DNA from: Bacillota bacterium
GTDB lineage: Bacteria; Bacillota; Clostridia; Lachnospirales; Lachnospiraceae
NCBI GenBank assembly: GCA_023437715.1
Contig: JAEZFK010000005.1
Span: 1-64,000, forward strand
Reading direction: 5' to 3'
Length of the DNA stretch: 64,000 nucleotides
The notes beneath the pieces are model-generated. The model did not search any database, had not been told where the DNA came from, and was given only the letters and a program-made list of their open reading frames with translations. Position 1 is the stretch's first letter, and every line of letters starts with the position of its first letter. The translations under genes were made by a program, and so were the position numbers. Of the stretch, positions 34,563-42,839 are shown piece by piece.

Positions 34563-35819
34563 ATGGAAAGTAAGAAAATCATTCAGGTGGAAGAGAAAGT
34601 ACCATTTAAGCTGTTGGTGCCTTTAAGTATCCAGCACATGTTCGCAATGTTCGGGGCGTCTGTCCTGGTTCCTTTTATATTTGGAATCAACCCGGCGGTT
34701 GTACTGTTTATGAACGGTATCGGAACATTAATATTTATTTTCATTACAAAGAGAAAAGCACCGGCATACCTTGGCTCCAGCTTTGCATTCCTGGCACCGG
34801 CAGGAATTGTAATCAGCAAATGGGGCTATAATTATGCCCTGGGCGGGTTCGTTGCTGTAGGAATTGTTGGATGTATTCTGGCACTGATTATTTATAAATT
34901 CGGTTCGGACTGGATTGATATCGTTCTTCCTCCGGCGGCTATGGGACCGGTTGTGGCTCTGATCGGCCTGGAGCTGGCGGGAACCGCAGCATCCAATGCA
35001 GGTCTGAAAGATGAAATCATTAATCCTAGAAATGTCATTGTTTTTCTGGTAACTCTGCTGACCGCAGTGCTTGGATCTGTGGTATTCAGAAAGTTCTTAT
35101 CGGTTATTCCAATTTTGATTGCGATTATTGTGGGATATGTGGCGGCACTTTTATGCGGCATTGTAGATTTCAGCCAGGTCAGCGCCGCACCGTGGCTGTC
35201 ACTGCCTAACTTTGCAACACCGAAGTTCAAGTGGGAAGCAATTGTCATTATTCTTCCGGTGCTTCTGGTTGTTACGTCAGAGCATATCGGCCATCAGATT
35301 GTAACCAGCAAGATCGTGGAAAGAGATTTAATAAAGGATCCGGGACTTCACCGCTCTTTGCTGGGAGATTATATCTCAACCACACTTTCCGGCCTTGTAG
35401 GTTCCGTGCCAACCACCACATATGGGGAAAATATCGGTGTCATGGCAATGACAAAGGTATACAGCGTCTATGTAATCGGGGGAGCAGCCGTCCTCTCGGT
35501 TGCCTGCTCCTTTATCGGAAAAATGACTACCTTAATCAACACAATTCCCGGGCCCGTAATCGGTGGAATTTCCTTCTTACTGTATGGAATGATCGGAGCC
35601 TCCGGTATCCGTATCCTGGTTGATGCACAGGTTGATTATGGAAAATCCAGAAACATGGCCATGACCTCTGTCATCTTTGTAACAGGACTTTCCGGAGTTT
35701 CCGTACAGCTTGGAAGCATCCAGTTATCAGGCATGGTTCTCGCATGTGTGGTAGGCATGCTGATGGGCCTGATGTTCTTTGCTCTGGATAAGCTGAAGCT
35801 GACAAATGACAGGGGGTAA
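34563..35819 (+). CDS. uraA: Uracil/xanthine permease (UraA/PyrP, NCS2 family)
   Basis: 418 aa, about 14 membrane segments. The N-terminus VPLSIQHMFAMFGASVLVPFI is the uracil permease signature. The substrate region near TSEHIGHQI carries Glu, and NCS2 motif PGPVIGGISFLLYG is present. It imports uracil with protons in the E. coli relative. Start 34563 (MESKKI) has GGAG 6 bases upstream; ATG 34551 is less likely. A single-gene unit with promoter and terminator of its own. Confidence 0.9.
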   Translation: MESKKIIQVEEKVPFKLLVPLSIQHMFAMFGASVLVPFIFGINPAVVLFMNGIGTLIFIFITKRKAPAYLGSSFAFLAPAGIVISKWGYNYALGGFVAVGIVGCILALIIYKFGSDWIDIVLPPAAMGPVVALIGLELAGTAASNAGLKDEIINPRNVIVFLVTLLTAVLGSVVFRKFLSVIPILIAIIVGYVAALLCGIVDFSQVSAAPWLSLPNFATPKFKWEAIVIILPVLLVVTSEHIGHQIVTSKIVERDLIKDPGLHRSLLGDYISTTLSGLVGSVPTTTYGENIGVMAMTKVYSVYVIGGAAVLSVACSFIGKMTTLINTIPGPVIGGISFLLYGMIGASGIRILVDAQVDYGKSRNMAMTSVIFVTGLSGVSVQLGSIQLSGMVLACVVGMLMGLMFFALDKLKLTNDRG

Positions 35820-35857
35820 CCGTCAAGAACCGGAAACAACCGAAAGCTTACATTAAT

Positions 35858-35902
35858 AAATACCGCAGGGCAATGAAATATCAGTTGCTTTGCGGTATTT
35901 TG
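35858..35902 (+). terminator. Terminator of the uracil permease gene
   Basis: AAATACCGCA pairs with TGCGGTATTT, with a partly paired loop, then T-rich sequence. Confidence 0.75.
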
Positions 35903-35995
35903 CATATGGCTGAAAATATCCGCTGATTGTAATTCTGACAAAGGGCCTTTATTTTACTCTGAATTTGTAGAAGGGAAAACACATAAGGTCATTTC

Positions 35996-36016
35996 GGAGG
36001 GAATAAGATGAATTAA
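35996..36016 (+). promoter_or_regulatory. Minimal start-stop ORF with strong ribosome site upstream of spmA
   Basis: GGAGG (35996-36000), 7-base gap, ATG (36008), AAT, then TAA (36014-36016). A ribosome would start and stop after two codons, 36 bases before the spmA start. Confidence 0.35.
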
Positions 36017-36052
36017 GAAAGAATTGAAAGATATTAAAAAGAGGAAAGAGCA

Positions 36053-36670
36053 ATGCTGAATTATTTATGGGCCTTTATGATTCTGGTGGGAGTTCTTTGG
36101 GGAGCATTTCATGGGAATTTAAACGCGGTGACGGATGGAGCTTTAACCTCTGCCAAGGAAGCGGTTCTGCTGTGCATCACCATGCTTGGAATCATGTCTT
36201 TCTGGACCGGGATCATGGAAATCGGGCGGAGATCCGGGCTGATCGAGGGTCTGTCCAAGAAAATGAGCCCCATACTTCATTTCCTTTTTCCGAAGATACC
36301 CAGGGACCACCCGTCTCTGGAATACATATCAACAAATATTATAGCCAATATCCTGGGGCTGGGCTGGGCGGCAACGCCGGCTGGGCTTAAAGCCATGGAA
36401 TCCTTGAAGGATTTAGAAGAGGGGCGGAGAAAAGGAACCATTTCCGGGAAAAGTCCGGGAAAAATCTTTCCCGAGGGGACGGCAAATAATGAGATGTGCA
36501 CCTTTTTGATTATTAACATATCTTCCCTGCAGCTGATACCGGTCAATATGATCGCTTACAGAAGCCAGTACGGCAGCCCGGACCCTACGGCAGTGGTGGG
36601 GCCGGCTCTTGCGGCGACCCTCATATCCACAATTGTCGGGGTTGTGGCGTGTAAATTGCTGGACCGTTAG
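36053..36670 (+). CDS. spmA: Spore maturation protein A (nucleoside-recognition domain membrane protein)
   Basis: 205 aa with several membrane segments and the Gate/nucleoside recognition pattern: MLGIMSFWTGIMEIGRRSGL, then LEYISTNIIANILGLGWAATPAGLKAM and NNEMCTFLIINISSLQL. In B. subtilis SpmA and SpmB together are needed for spore core dehydration. Here spmB does not follow; a terminator and an unrelated gene do. The ribosome site is AGAGGAAAGAG. Confidence 0.88.
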   Translation: MLNYLWAFMILVGVLWGAFHGNLNAVTDGALTSAKEAVLLCITMLGIMSFWTGIMEIGRRSGLIEGLSKKMSPILHFLFPKIPRDHPSLEYISTNIIANILGLGWAATPAGLKAMESLKDLEEGRRKGTISGKSPGKIFPEGTANNEMCTFLIINISSLQLIPVNMIAYRSQYGSPDPTAVVGPALAATLISTIVGVVACKLLDR

Positions 36671-36695
36671 GAAAGTCGCAGGCAGAATAAAAAAG

Positions 36696-36741
36696 AAGCA
36701 GCCATTCCGGGATTTTATCCGGGAGAGGCTGCTTTATTTTT
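36696..36741. terminator. Bidirectional terminator of spmA and TSCPD genes
   Basis: AAGCAGCC pairs with GGCTGCTT, with an inner CCGG-rich hairpin, then TATTTTT. Confidence 0.8.
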
Positions 36742-36784
36742 GGTTTGATTTATAGCCGCTGTCAGGCCTGGCTGAAGAAAAAGT

Positions 36785-37036
36785 TTATGACAGCCCATCC
36801 TGCTTATACAGCTTTAACGCCTTGGCAAGCTGGTCCGGACAGGAGGTTGGCCGGTATCCGCACTGAATTCCTTCCAGCTTCTTAATGGCTTCGTCCACAT
36901 CCATGCCCTCTACCAGACGGGCCACGCCCTGGGTGTTGCCGGAGCATCCGCCTACAAACTGAACCTGAGCCAGCTTGTTATTCTCCACTTCAAAATTAAT
37001 TTCCCGCGAGCAAACGCCATGTGTTTTATATTTCAT
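36785..37036 (-). CDS. TSCPD domain protein
   Basis: 83 aa. The whole protein is the TIGR03905-type domain: FVGGCSGNTQGVARLVEGM and the name-giving TSCPDQLAKAL, with conserved cysteines in THGVCSREI, GGCSGN, IQCGYR and TSCPD. A like domain ends the B12-dependent ribonucleotide reductase, where it supplies cysteines; the stand-alone form has no proven role. Start 37036 has GGGAGG 9 bases upstream. Confidence 0.88.
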   Translation of the reverse strand: MKYKTHGVCSREINFEVENNKLAQVQFVGGCSGNTQGVARLVEGMDVDEAIKKLEGIQCGYRPTSCPDQLAKALKLYKQDGLS

Positions 37037-37119
37037 CTTAAATGCCTCCCATTCGTAAAATCTTGCCATAACCGATTATAAGATTATAGCGAAATCGGGG
37101 CAGGGTTGTCAATAGCCCT

Positions 37120-37147
37120 TTGCAAACCAGATATAAACCGTTATAAT
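37120..37147 (+). promoter_or_regulatory. Promoter of the MTA/SAH nucleosidase gene
   Basis: -35 TTGCAA (37120-37125), 16-base spacer, -10 TATAAT (37142-37147). It gives a leader of about 140 bases that contains both repeat copies described below. Confidence 0.6.
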
Positions 37148-37158
37148 AGAAAGAAGAG

Positions 37159-37210
37159 CCCCAAAAAAGCGGCATTTAAGCCCAGAAAACATGGGCAAGG
37201 AATAGGAAAC
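37159..37210 (+). repeat. Leader repeat element, copy 1
   Basis: Shares GCCCA-N7-TGGGCAAGGAATAGGAAA with copy 2, and looser similarity before it with a two-base gap. The hairpin GCCCA/TGGGC is kept. It lies in the 5' leader of the nucleosidase gene. Confidence 0.75.
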
Positions 37211-37232
37211 ACCCTGCGGGTATACCTTTATG

Positions 37233-37290
37233 CCCGATAAAGCGGGGCAGGCCCTGCCCAAAAAACATGGGCAAGGAATAGGAAAGGAGA
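37233..37290 (+). repeat. Leader repeat element, copy 2
   Basis: Aligns without gaps to copy 3 (48691-48748), about 45 of 57 bases identical by eye. TGCCCA (37255-37260) can pair with TGGGCA (37268-37273) or with GGGCAGG upstream (37244-37250), giving two exclusive hairpins. It ends in AAAGGAG, the ribosome site of the nucleosidase. Confidence 0.8.
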
Positions 37291-37296
37291 AAAATT

Positions 37297-37989
37297 ATGT
37301 TAGGAATTATCGGCGCCATGGATATAGAGGTGGCAGAAGTAAAAAAATCCATGGAGGACGTTACGGTGGAAACCATAGCTTCCATGGATTTTTATAAAGG
37401 CACTATAAAAGGAAAGGACGCGGTTGTGGTCCGCTCCGGCATAGGCAAGGTAAACGCAGCGGTCTGCACCCAGATACTGGTGGACCGTTACCATGTGGAT
37501 GCCGTCATCAACACCGGAATTGCCGGTTCTCTGAAAAATGAAATTAATATCGGAGATATGGTGCTTTCCACGGACACGGTCCATCACGATATGGATGCCA
37601 CGGGCTTCGGATACCCGGCAGGACAGATTCCCCAGATGAAAGAATTCTCTTTCACAGCCGATGAAACGCTTCGGAACCTGGCTGAGAAATGCTGCAGGGA
37701 GGTTAATCCTGAAATAGGAATTTTTACAGGAAGGGTAGTTTCAGGGGACCAGTTTATTTCTGATAAGGTTAAGAAACAATGGATAGGGGATACTTTTGGG
37801 GGGTATTGCACGGAAATGGAAGGGGCTGCAATCGCACAGGCTTCCTATTTAAATAACATCCCATTTCTTATTATAAGAGCCATCTCCGATAAGGCGGATG
37901 ACAGCGCAAACATGGACTACAGCGAGTTTGAGGAGAAGGCGGTAAGACATTCCGTAAACCTTATTTTAGCTATTGCGGAAAGGTATTGA
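37297..37989 (+). CDS. mtnN: 5'-methylthioadenosine/S-adenosylhomocysteine nucleosidase
   Basis: 230 aa, PNP/UDP phosphorylase fold. IGIIGAM-type N-terminus (LGIIGAMDIEVAEVK), NTGIAGSL, and the catalytic/binding segments EMEGAAIAQ and IRAISDKADD are present, with the Asp of SDKAD acting as acid. It removes adenine from MTA and SAH. Enzymes of this family also act on aminofutalosine in one route to menaquinone, which matters because quinone genes lie further on and share its leader repeat. Confidence 0.92.
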   Translation: MLGIIGAMDIEVAEVKKSMEDVTVETIASMDFYKGTIKGKDAVVVRSGIGKVNAAVCTQILVDRYHVDAVINTGIAGSLKNEINIGDMVLSTDTVHHDMDATGFGYPAGQIPQMKEFSFTADETLRNLAEKCCREVNPEIGIFTGRVVSGDQFISDKVKKQWIGDTFGGYCTEMEGAAIAQASYLNNIPFLIIRAISDKADDSANMDYSEFEEKAVRHSVNLILAIAERY

Positions 37990-38121
37990 TATTAACTTGA
38001 GAATCGAATCCTGCCAGGATTTGACGAACGATTCTAGGCTCTCTCATCTTCCCAAAGGCTGTCCCGGTGATTATAATAAACCTATCACCGGAAAAGCCGG
38101 AAAGAAAGGGGAGCGATTATT

Positions 38122-39030
38122 ATGCTGGAATTTTTACAGACAGGCAAAGCGTTATACGTGCTGGCGGCCCTATGCGGCGTCGGAGTTATCACCAGATGGC
38201 TCACACGTAACCTCTACAAAAGATTGATTAAAGAATCTGATAACATGTCACTGACCAAAAACAAAAGTCTTCGGGCGTTTAAGCAGAAGACGGAAACTAC
38301 ATATCAGATGAATATGGGAATCCCTAAGATCAAACCGTATTTGGAGAAACAGATGTATGATTTCAAATATATGGGGGTAACCCTTCACGGCTGGAATATG
38401 TTTTCCAACCAGATGACTTTATGGTGCTTTCTGGTAGGAGGTGCGGCTGCCTTTGCCGCTTATTGGTTCCGCACGGATCCGTATTATATTGTGCTGTACG
38501 GCTCGGTGGGAATCCTGACAGGGTTGTTTACTATTTTGGTGGATCACGGAGCAGGGGTGACGGAAAAACGGCAGCAGCTGTTTGCATCCCTGGATAATTA
38601 TCTGGAAAATACTCTGATCTACCGTTTGGATATGGAACAGGAGGAACTGCGGGATGCGCCCAATATCCGTACTCTGTATTCTTCTTCAGGAGGCCAGCAG
38701 GGAATTTCAACGGAGGGCATGTCGGAGCAGGACAAGCGGGCAGAAAGACGCAATGCCAGGCAGAGGGCAAGGACCGGGCAGATAGAAAAGCCGTTAAAGA
38801 GCCAGAGCCGCCAGCAGGACCAGCCTGCGGAGGAAGCGGCCGGAGCGCTGGCGCCCACAGAGTTAAAGAGCTCCAGACGGGACGTGGATTATTTAAAGCG
38901 CAGCCTGGAACAGATTGCGGCCAGCCGGGAAAAGGGAAGAGGCGGCAGGTCGGGAGAGGACTGGCTTAAGGAATTGAACCCGGATGAACTGAAGCTTGTA
39001 GGCGAAATTCTCCAGGAATATCTGACCTGA
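38122..39030 (+). CDS. Uncharacterised membrane protein with charged C-terminal tail
   Basis: 302 aa; family not recognised beyond a conserved look. One membrane segment near residues 8-25, two more at about 103-120 and 126-145 (ending in a conserved VDHGAGVTEKRQ), and a long cytoplasmic tail rich in Gln, Arg and Glu (about 200-270) with probable coiled-coil or disorder. It ends in a helix LKELNPDELKLVGEILQEYL. GGGGAG precedes the ATG. A TATAAT at about 38072 could be its -10. Function unknown. Confidence 0.75.
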   Translation: MLEFLQTGKALYVLAALCGVGVITRWLTRNLYKRLIKESDNMSLTKNKSLRAFKQKTETTYQMNMGIPKIKPYLEKQMYDFKYMGVTLHGWNMFSNQMTLWCFLVGGAAAFAAYWFRTDPYYIVLYGSVGILTGLFTILVDHGAGVTEKRQQLFASLDNYLENTLIYRLDMEQEELRDAPNIRTLYSSSGGQQGISTEGMSEQDKRAERRNARQRARTGQIEKPLKSQSRQQDQPAEEAAGALAPTELKSSRRDVDYLKRSLEQIAASREKGRGGRSGEDWLKELNPDELKLVGEILQEYLT

Positions 39031-39143
39031 ACTTTTGGAAGGCAGAAGAAAATCATATCGCAATTGGAACAGTTCTGTGATATAATTTTCCTAAACAGGC
39101 GGTCAAAAACCTGAAAACAACATAGGAAAAGGAGAATTAAGCA

Positions 39144-40490
39144 ATGGGAAATATAACGTTTGATTATTCCAGGGCAGCAGGCTTTGTATCAGCAGAAGAA
39201 ATGGAGAACATGAAGGCCACCGTGGTGTGTGCAAAGGATGTGCTGATGAACAAATCCGGTGCTGGCAATGACTTCCTGGGCTGGATCGATCTTCCGGTAG
39301 CATATGACAAGGAAGAGTTCCAGGAAATAAAGATGGCAGCAGAGAAGATTCAAAATGATTCTGACGTACTGCTTGTAATAGGTATCGGCGGCTCTTATCT
39401 CGGTGCCAGGGCAGCCATAGAATTTTTATCCCACAGCTTTTATAATGTATTGCCAAAGGGCAAACGCAAAACTCCGGAGATTTATTTTGTTGGAAACAGC
39501 ATCAGCAGCAAATACATCCAGGATTTAAAGGATGTGCTGGAGGGGAAAGATTTCTCTGTTAATATTATATCAAAATCCGGTACGACCACAGAGCCTGCCA
39601 TCGCATTCCGCGTATTTAAGGAAATGCTGATTGAGAAATATGGCCGGGAGGAGGCAAATAAAAGGATTTATGCCACCACCGACAAGGCCAGGGGGGCATT
39701 GAAAAATCTGGCGGACGAGGAAGGATATAAATCCTTTGTGGTTCCGGATGACGTGGGAGGACGTTTCTCAGTGCTGACGGCAGTCGGTCTTCTTCCGATT
39801 GCGGTGTCCGGCGCTGATATCGATAAATTAATGGAAGGGGCCGAGGCTGCCAGAAAGGAAGCTCTGGAAGCTCCTTACGAGTCCAACGGCGCTCTTCAGT
39901 ATGCGGCGGTCCGCAATATCCTGCTTCGAAAGGGAAAGACGGTGGAGATCGTAGCCAATTATGAGCCGAGCCTTCATTATATTTCCGAGTGGTGGAAGCA
40001 GTTATTTGGAGAGAGCGAAGGCAAGGACCAGCGGGGAATTCTGCCTGCAGCCGTGGATTTGACCACAGACTTGCACTCTATGGGACAGTTTATTCAGGAC
40101 GGTGCCAGAATTATGTTTGAAACCGTCCTGAATGTGGAGGAATCTCCGGCAGAGATTCTTCTTAAGGAAGAGGAAGTGGACACTGACGGGATGAATTATC
40201 TGGCGGGAAAGAGCGTTGACTTTGTCAACAAGAGCGCCATGAACGGAACCATTCTGGCCCACACTGACGGCAGCGTGCCAAACCTTATGGTAAGCCTTCC
40301 AAAGCAGGACGAATACAGCCTGGGACAGCTGTTCTACTTCTTTGAATATGCCTGCGGCGTCAGCGGATATATTCTGGGAGTGAATCCCTTTAACCAGCCG
40401 GGAGTGGAGAGCTACAAGAAGAACATGTTCGCACTCCTTGGAAAACCGGGGTATGAGAAAGAAAGGGAGGAATTGTTAAAGCGGTTATAG
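39144..40490 (+). CDS. pgi: Glucose-6-phosphate isomerase
   Basis: 448 aa, the short Gram-positive form. Motifs are VIGIGGSYLGARA (sugar phosphate), ISKSGTTTEPA, GGRFSVLTAVGLLP, and the C-terminal signature VNPFNQPGVESYKKN with the catalytic Lys. AAAGGAG precedes the ATG; TATAAT at 39081-39086 is a likely -10. It connects upper glycolysis with the transketolase and glucokinase further on. Confidence 0.95.
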   Translation: MGNITFDYSRAAGFVSAEEMENMKATVVCAKDVLMNKSGAGNDFLGWIDLPVAYDKEEFQEIKMAAEKIQNDSDVLLVIGIGGSYLGARAAIEFLSHSFYNVLPKGKRKTPEIYFVGNSISSKYIQDLKDVLEGKDFSVNIISKSGTTTEPAIAFRVFKEMLIEKYGREEANKRIYATTDKARGALKNLADEEGYKSFVVPDDVGGRFSVLTAVGLLPIAVSGADIDKLMEGAEAARKEALEAPYESNGALQYAAVRNILLRKGKTVEIVANYEPSLHYISEWWKQLFGESEGKDQRGILPAAVDLTTDLHSMGQFIQDGARIMFETVLNVEESPAEILLKEEEVDTDGMNYLAGKSVDFVNKSAMNGTILAHTDGSVPNLMVSLPKQDEYSLGQLFYFFEYACGVSGYILGVNPFNQPGVESYKKNMFALLGKPGYEKEREELLKRL

Positions 40491-40500
40491 GGTGCGTAAA

Positions 40501-40560
40501 GACAGCGCCGATGTCCCGGTCTAAGCCTTTACAGGCGGACCGGGGCACCGGCGCTTTTTG
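40501..40560 (+). terminator. Terminator of pgi
   Basis: A long GC-rich stem (AGCGCCG with CGGCGCT, and CCCGGTC with GACCGGG) followed by TTTTTG. Confidence 0.82.
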
Positions 40561-40577
40561 TCAGCAAAAAGGCGGTG

Positions 40578-40687
40578 CTATTCAGCCATGCCATTCATAG
40601 TTTGGCGGGTAAAGCGGCCGCCAAACTATGAATGCCGGGCGTTCCGCTCTATAGAAATATATGTGGGGCTTGAGTACGGCTGAATAG
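40578..40687. repeat. Nested inverted repeat of 110 bp upstream of the EET locus
   Basis: Outer arms CTATTCAGCC (40578-40587) and GGCTGAATAG (40678-40687) are perfect complements. Inside, a perfect 16-bp stem (40593-40608 with 40618-40633) has a 9-base loop. No T-run follows, so it is not a simple terminator. It fills most of the 309-base gap between pgi and ndh; the rest is an AT-rich promoter zone with TATAAT at 40708 and 40744. It could be a MITE-like element or a structured RNA. Confidence 0.75.
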
Positions 40688-40799
40688 TTACGAAAAAATT
40701 ATCGTTTTATAATAAAATCGTGGAAAAAATAACGATGGTATGTTATAATAATGTCAATGTGGTCTTTTATGAGCCGCTATCCTACGAGGAGGGGAAAAC

Positions 40800-42839
40800 T
40801 TGAAAAGAATTGTAGTGTTAGGTGCCGGTTATGCCGGTATTTTAACTGCCAAAAAACTGGAAAAGAAATTCCGTAAGATGAAGCTGGACAATGAGGTAAG
40901 TATCTCCATTATTGACCGGCATCCGTTCCACACCATGCTCACTGAGCTTCACGAGGTAGCAGCCGGAAGAGTGGAAGAGGACAGCATCCGCATCAGCCTG
41001 AAGAAAGTATTTGCAGGCAGGAATGTGAAGGTTATCACTGATACCATCAGTCAGATATCCATTGATGAAAAGAAACTGACAGGAAGTCAGGGAGAGTATG
41101 ATTACGACTATCTGGTTCTGGCTGCCGGTTCCAAGCCGACGTACTTCGGCGTGGAAGGTGCAGAAGAATATTCTTATAAGCTTTGGTCTTATGAAGACGC
41201 CGTATTGTTAAAGGAACGGATTCACGATGTATTCCGCAAGGCGGCATGTGAACCGGATGAGACGGAGAAACGCCGTCTTTTAACTTTTTATGTGGTAGGC
41301 GCAGGCTTTACCGGCGTGGAAATGGCCGGCGAGCTGGCGGAGTATGTGCCTTTCTTATGCGAAGAATATGAAATTGATCCGTCTCAGGTTTCCATGTATG
41401 ACGTGGATGTTTTAGAACGTTCAGTACCGATTCTTCCGGAGAAGCTGTCCGGCAAGGTAGAAAGGCGCCTGACCAAGATGGGCGTAAAGGTAATGATGAA
41501 AACCGGTGTAACCGGGATCGGGAAGGATTATATCGAGCTGGAGCAGAACGGTAAAAAGAACCGTTATCCGGCCGGTACCGTAGTCTGGACAGCCGGTATA
41601 GAAAGCGCGGATATCACCGGGCAGGCGGCAAAGGAACTGGAATCCGTGAAACGCGGAAGAATCCAGACAGACTCTTTCCTCAGGGCTAAGGGCCATGAAG
41701 AGATCTATGTGGTAGGCGACAACATGATGTATGTGCCTCAGGGAGATCATGAGCCTGTTCCCCAGATGGTGGAAAACTGTGAGCAGAGCGCTGATACCGC
41801 GGCTCACAACCTGGTGTGCGCTGCTACAGGCAAAGGAACCATGGAAGAGTATAAGCCCTCTTTCCACGGCGTTATGGTCAGCGTGGGCGGCCGCTATGGA
41901 GTGGCCAGGGTGGGTCTTCCCAACCATATGTTCAACCTGTGCTCTTTCTTTGCAATGTTTTCAAAGCATTTTATCAATGTCATTTATTTCATCCAGGTAT
42001 TGGGCTGGAATAAGATATGGAGCTATGTGTACCACGAGTTCTTCACCGTGCGCCATTGCAGAAGCTTCCTGGGAGGCCATTTCTCCAACAGGACGCCAAG
42101 CTTCCTGCTGGTCCCGCTTCGCGTATGGCTGGGCGCCGTATGGGTATTTGAAGGTATTATGAAGATTGTGGAAGGCTGGATGGGTCAGCCCATGCTCAGC
42201 GGCTTCTTCGGCGGAGCCAACCAGTTCTTTAATAACATTCTGGCTCCTTATGGAATCACCGGAATCGGCGGAGCCGCTCCAGCGGCAGATGCAGTTTCCA
42301 GTGCAACCACAGCTGCGGCTGCCGGCGCGGCAGATGCGGTTTCCAGCGCAACGGGTGCTGCCGGTGCTGTGGGAGAAGCGGTTTCTAACGGTGTGGCAGT
42401 TTTCTCCTACCACATTCTGGGAATGATAGACGCTACTCTTGTAAGCTCCGTAGGCTTATCGAAAGCAACCCTTTCTGATTATGCCTTTAAGCTGGATTTT
42501 GCACCGATGAACTGGTTTGTGAACAATGTAATTCTTCCTAACGGCGGATTGCAGCTGTTTATGCAGCGGGGAATCGTGATCGCGGAGATCCTGATCGGTC
42601 TGGCCCTTATGGGAGGACTGTTCAACTTCCTTTCCTCTGCGGCATCCCTGGTACTTCAGGTTATGTTCGTCTGCACTACCGGACTTTATTTGAATACGTT
42701 CTGGATGATTTTTGCCGGCGTGGCAGTTTTGATCGGCGGCGGCAGGACCCTTGGCCTTGACTATTATGCAATGCCGTGGCTTAAGAAAAAATGGAGAAAA
42801 CTTCCTTTCATAAGGAAGTGGTATTTATACAATGACTAA
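40800..42839 (+). CDS. ndh2: Type II NADH dehydrogenase with C-terminal membrane domain (Ndh2-like)
   Basis: 679 aa. Residues 1-~400 are an FAD/NAD(P) two-dinucleotide-fold oxidoreductase: GAGYAGILTAKKL (FAD), VVGAGFTGVEMAGELAEY (NADH), YVVGDN (FAD ribityl). The C-terminal ~280 aa add about five membrane segments of DoxX-like character, interrupted by an Ala/Ser/Gly-rich loop at about 490-535 with repeats of AADAVSSAT. This layout resembles Listeria Ndh2, which passes electrons to a quinone pool for extracellular electron transfer. It starts at TTG 40800 with GGAGGGG upstream and overlaps the next gene by 8 bases. Confidence 0.85.
   Translation: MKRIVVLGAGYAGILTAKKLEKKFRKMKLDNEVSISIIDRHPFHTMLTELHEVAAGRVEEDSIRISLKKVFAGRNVKVITDTISQISIDEKKLTGSQGEYDYDYLVLAAGSKPTYFGVEGAEEYSYKLWSYEDAVLLKERIHDVFRKAACEPDETEKRRLLTFYVVGAGFTGVEMAGELAEYVPFLCEEYEIDPSQVSMYDVDVLERSVPILPEKLSGKVERRLTKMGVKVMMKTGVTGIGKDYIELEQNGKKNRYPAGTVVWTAGIESADITGQAAKELESVKRGRIQTDSFLRAKGHEEIYVVGDNMMYVPQGDHEPVPQMVENCEQSADTAAHNLVCAATGKGTMEEYKPSFHGVMVSVGGRYGVARVGLPNHMFNLCSFFAMFSKHFINVIYFIQVLGWNKIWSYVYHEFFTVRHCRSFLGGHFSNRTPSFLLVPLRVWLGAVWVFEGIMKIVEGWMGQPMLSGFFGGANQFFNNILAPYGITGIGGAAPAADAVSSATTAAAAGAADAVSSATGAAGAVGEAVSNGVAVFSYHILGMIDATLVSSVGLSKATLSDYAFKLDFAPMNWFVNNVILPNGGLQLFMQRGIVIAEILIGLALMGGLFNFLSSAASLVLQVMFVCTTGLYLNTFWMIFAGVAVLIGGGRTLGLDYYAMPWLKKKWRKLPFIRKWYLYND

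Noticed and set aside
37973..38227. Short open frame between mtnN and the membrane protein gene
   Set aside because: It overlaps both neighbours, has no ribosome site and a composition unlike a protein.
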